DNA of 64,000 nt, from assembly GCA_003385635.1 (NCBI GenBank), contig QQUY01000001.1, positions 124,001-188,000 of the forward strand, written 5' to 3'. A program made the translations under genes and the position numbers. This stretch comes from Acidobacteriota bacterium (lineage in GTDB: Bacteria; Acidobacteriota; Blastocatellia; Pyrinomonadales; Pyrinomonadaceae). Position 1 is the stretch's first letter. Each line of letters starts with the position of its first letter. Positions 62,397 through 64,000 of the stretch are shown here, piece after piece. The notes beneath the pieces were generated by a model, which saw only the letters and a list, made by a program, of their open reading frames with translations, ran no database searches and had not been told where the DNA came from.

Positions 62397-63320
62397 CTAC
62401 TTCGTGTAGTAGACCTTCAGGTCGCGCTCGCCCGTGATAAGCCAGTTTCCTTCTGAAAGTCTATAGTCGAATCTGGACCTGACCTTGCCGGTTGAGATCC
62501 TGCCTCCGCCAGCAAACCGCCATTCCTTATCGAATGTAGCGACCGCTGAATCGCCTGCGCTGCCGGGCTCGACGCTTAGATTTGATATTGATATCGCGAT
62601 TGAGTCGAGCCTTCCGAAAGCCCTGTTTTTGTCGTTTCTGACAAAGCTCCTGCTGACTCTGCTCCGAGTGTAATACCTGTCAAGCCTGCTTGCATAAAAT
62701 GACATGACCGAACTCAGGTTCTGACTCTCGGTAGCCCTTTTCCACGCATTCAGGCGTCCCCGAACGACGTCCTTTATCTTGTCCGGCTCGACATCCGGGG
62801 TAGAAGTTGCGGTCGGTGTCGGCGAAGTGGTTGGAGAGGGCGTTGCATCGGGAGAAACAGAGGGGCTTGGGGACATGTCCCGCGAGCCGTTCTCCCGGTT
62901 GCTTTCCGTGTTCGTACCTGTCGGAAGTGAGGCGCTCGTATTTGACGATGAAAACAGGCTTTCTCTATTCAGATAGATACCCAATCCGATCGCTCCTGCC
63001 ACAAGAAAGATCACCACCATGACAACGGCGGTCGCAGCCACAGTCTTGACCGTCCCTTTGTTATCTTGATCGGATACTTCCCGTGCGGAAACCGCCAATC
63101 GCTCCTGGGTTTCCTTCTCGGTCGATTCCCTGGGTATGTCGATCCCGATCCTGTCGGTTCCCTTTTTCGAAACTACCGTTTCAGCATCATCTGCGTCGAA
63201 CGCAACCGTCGGATGGTCAGGGGAAACATCCGTCTCATCTACAAGCGGAGCGCCGTCCTGAAGACAAAACGAAAGAGTCTCGTCGGTGTATCTGGACTGA
63301 CATTTTGGGCAGACTCTCAT
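62397..63320 (-). CDS. Zinc-ribbon membrane protein with NTF2-like domain
   Basis: About 307 residues. An N-terminal zinc ribbon has two C-x-x-C-like pairs (MRVCPKCQSRYTDETLSFC). A linker follows, then one membrane helix (AVVMVVIFLVAGAIGLGIYL, about 105-125) and a Ser/Thr/Pro-rich spacer. The C-terminal NTF2/SnoaL-like domain (about 195-305) includes NLSSVMSFYASRLDRYYTR and GNWLITGERDLKVYY. The zinc ribbon is inside and the NTF2 domain outside, by topology. Seen in acidobacterial regulators and kinases. Start taken at ATG 63320 where the ribbon begins; the open frame to 63350 uses a GTG. Confidence 0.78.
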   Translation of the reverse strand: MRVCPKCQSRYTDETLSFCLQDGAPLVDETDVSPDHPTVAFDADDAETVVSKKGTDRIGIDIPRESTEKETQERLAVSAREVSDQDNKGTVKTVAATAVVMVVIFLVAGAIGLGIYLNRESLFSSSNTSASLPTGTNTESNRENGSRDMSPSPSVSPDATPSPTTSPTPTATSTPDVEPDKIKDVVRGRLNAWKRATESQNLSSVMSFYASRLDRYYTRSRVSRSFVRNDKNRAFGRLDSIAISISNLSVEPGSAGDSAVATFDKEWRFAGGGRISTGKVRSRFDYRLSEGNWLITGERDLKVYYTK

Positions 63321-63378
63321 AGCTAGAGGCTCGCATTCGTCGCCGGACACACATTATAAAATTTGAGATCGAAATGCG

Positions 63379-63425
<47 letters not shown>

Positions 63426-63470
63426 GCGCTGTCCCGTAGCGAAGTACTCTGAACATCGTGAGCCCGGGCC

Positions 63471-63584
63471 GAGTCCCGGAGGGACGGGTATATGTTAGCG
63501 CCGTCCAAGCCGCAGGTGCAGTGCGGGGTAAGAGCGCGCCACCATCCCTCTTAGCCGCGTACAAGCCGCAGGCTTGGTGCGTGG
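63471..63584 (+). repeat. GAGTCCC-GGGAC element, copy 3
   Basis: Begins GAGTCCCGGAGGGACGGGTA, then GCCGTCCAAGCCGCAGGTGC..GCGGGG and a second ACAAGCCGCAGGC unit instead of the GCCGC..GCGGC end seen in copies 1 and 2. Region 63341-63708 otherwise holds no gene. Confidence 0.75.
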
Positions 63585-63586
63585 TA

Positions 63587-63632
63587 CAAGAAAATCAAAA
63601 CCCCAAGCCAGGCAATCGGCTGGCTTGGGGTT
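63587..63632 (-). terminator. Terminator of the peroxiredoxin gene
   Basis: A perfect 13-bp stem AACCCCAAGCCAG/CTGGCTTGGGGTT, then TTTTGATTTTCTTG on the minus strand; about 75 bp after the stop at 63709. Confidence 0.9.
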
Positions 63633-63708
63633 GGCAATAGGACTTCCGCTTTGCGGAACGAACAGACTTAATAGACTAGAAAGACTCAAATGTCTCGAAA
63701 AACTCTAG

Positions 63709-64000
63709 CTATGCGCCGATGGGAGAGTCGCCCGGTTTCCAGTCGGCTGCACAAAAACCACCCGTCTGAAGCGCCTGGAGAACCCTCAGGGTCTCGTCGA
63801 CCGATCTTCCAATGTTAATAGCGTGAGTTACGCCGTACTGAAGGACGCCCTCAGGGTTGATGATGTACAGCCCGCGGAGCGCGATATTGGCCTCCTCAAC
63901 TAGAATATTGTACTTTGCGGCAAGACGGCCTCCGGGATCCGATGCCAACGGATACTTTAGGCCTTCGACGCCGTTCTCTGTCCGCGGAGTATTTATCCAG
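63709..64000 (-). CDS. 2-Cys peroxiredoxin (AhpC/Prx), C-terminal part
   Basis: The C-terminal 97 residues of a typical 2-Cys peroxiredoxin; the start lies beyond the window. The frame reads WINTPRTENGVEGLKYPLAS from the edge, then GLYIINPEGVLQYGV and the resolving cysteine in TGGFCAADWKPGD near the C-terminus. It reduces hydrogen and alkyl hydroperoxides. The peroxidatic cysteine is outside. Confidence 0.9.
   Translation of the reverse strand, partial: WINTPRTENGVEGLKYPLASDPGGRLAAKYNILVEEANIALRGLYIINPEGVLQYGVTHAINIGRSVDETLRVLQALQTGGFCAADWKPGDSPIGA

Overview
The window looks like a chromosomal stretch of an Acidobacteriota bacterium, most likely of the Blastocatellia/Pyrinomonadales type. 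This is inferred from gene families, not from a marker-gene tree. The clues are a von Willebrand factor A (VWA) protein of the acidobacterial type, a very long Oar-like TonB-dependent receptor with an N-terminal carboxypeptidase-regulatory domain, delta-60/FG-GAP secreted repeat proteins, N-terminal CPxC zinc-ribbon proteins, many signal-peptide hypotheticals, and moderate-to-high GC. Genes are short transcription units on both strands, with many intrinsic hairpin terminators. I see no phage, plasmid, conjugative or CRISPR module. The only mobile gene is a Y1 (HUH) transposase of the RAYT/IS200-like type.

Layout. 1-9 kb: the 3' part of a class A penicillin-binding protein, an orphan HExxH protein, an esterase, a lipoprotein, lipB, a one-cysteine redoxin, a PepSY protein and a PIG3-type quinone oxidoreductase. 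9-13.3 kb: a beta-propeller protein, the RAYT transposase with five REP-like repeats around it, and the membrane pyrophosphatase hppA with a potentially structured leader. 13.5-23 kb: a secreted FG-GAP protein, cstA, a hotdog thioesterase, an RNase D-like exonuclease, yceH, a protein with six 29-residue repeats, gltX and tRNA-Ser(GCU). 23-34 kb: an outer-membrane barrel protein, a 1000-residue PDZ/GAF/PAS histidine kinase, a class IV aminotransferase, a GT4 glycosyltransferase and the large TonB-dependent receptor. 34.5-44 kb: a PilZ-like protein, a D-Ala-D-Ala dipeptidase-like protein, a two-domain M16 protease, the VWA protein and a nitrilase/SDR pair. 44-54 kb: a four-gene cluster ending in a class II photolyase, a VOC protein, an arginyl-transferase-like protein, bactofilin, ttcA, a serine hydrolase and a NifS-type cysteine desulfurase. 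54-62.4 kb: a signalling and cell-shape block with an FHA-GAF-adenylate cyclase, MreB, the c-di-AMP synthase cdaA, cdaR, a HEAT-repeat/cyclophilin fusion and a DUF4112 membrane protein. The window closes with a zinc-ribbon membrane protein and the 3' part of a peroxiredoxin.

The most distinctive content is between the genes. Several independent families of non-coding repeats occupy most of the longer gaps: (i) REP-like repeats around the RAYT gene; (ii) two 134-136 bp elements with 10-bp terminal inverted repeats and internal palindromes; (iii) about 100 bp elements that open with GAGTCCC...GGGAC; (iv) arrays of a degenerate heptamer (GTCAGAA, GTCAGGA, GACAGGA), twice arranged as facing inverted arrays; (v) a roughly 310 bp array of a 9-bp unit upstream of cdaA; and (vi) a 52-bp sequence present in two near-identical inverted copies 10 kb apart. 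No single new defence or biosynthetic system stands out. The best leads are these repeat families, the candidate RNA leader of hppA, and the c-di-AMP operon extended by a HEAT-cyclophilin protein.
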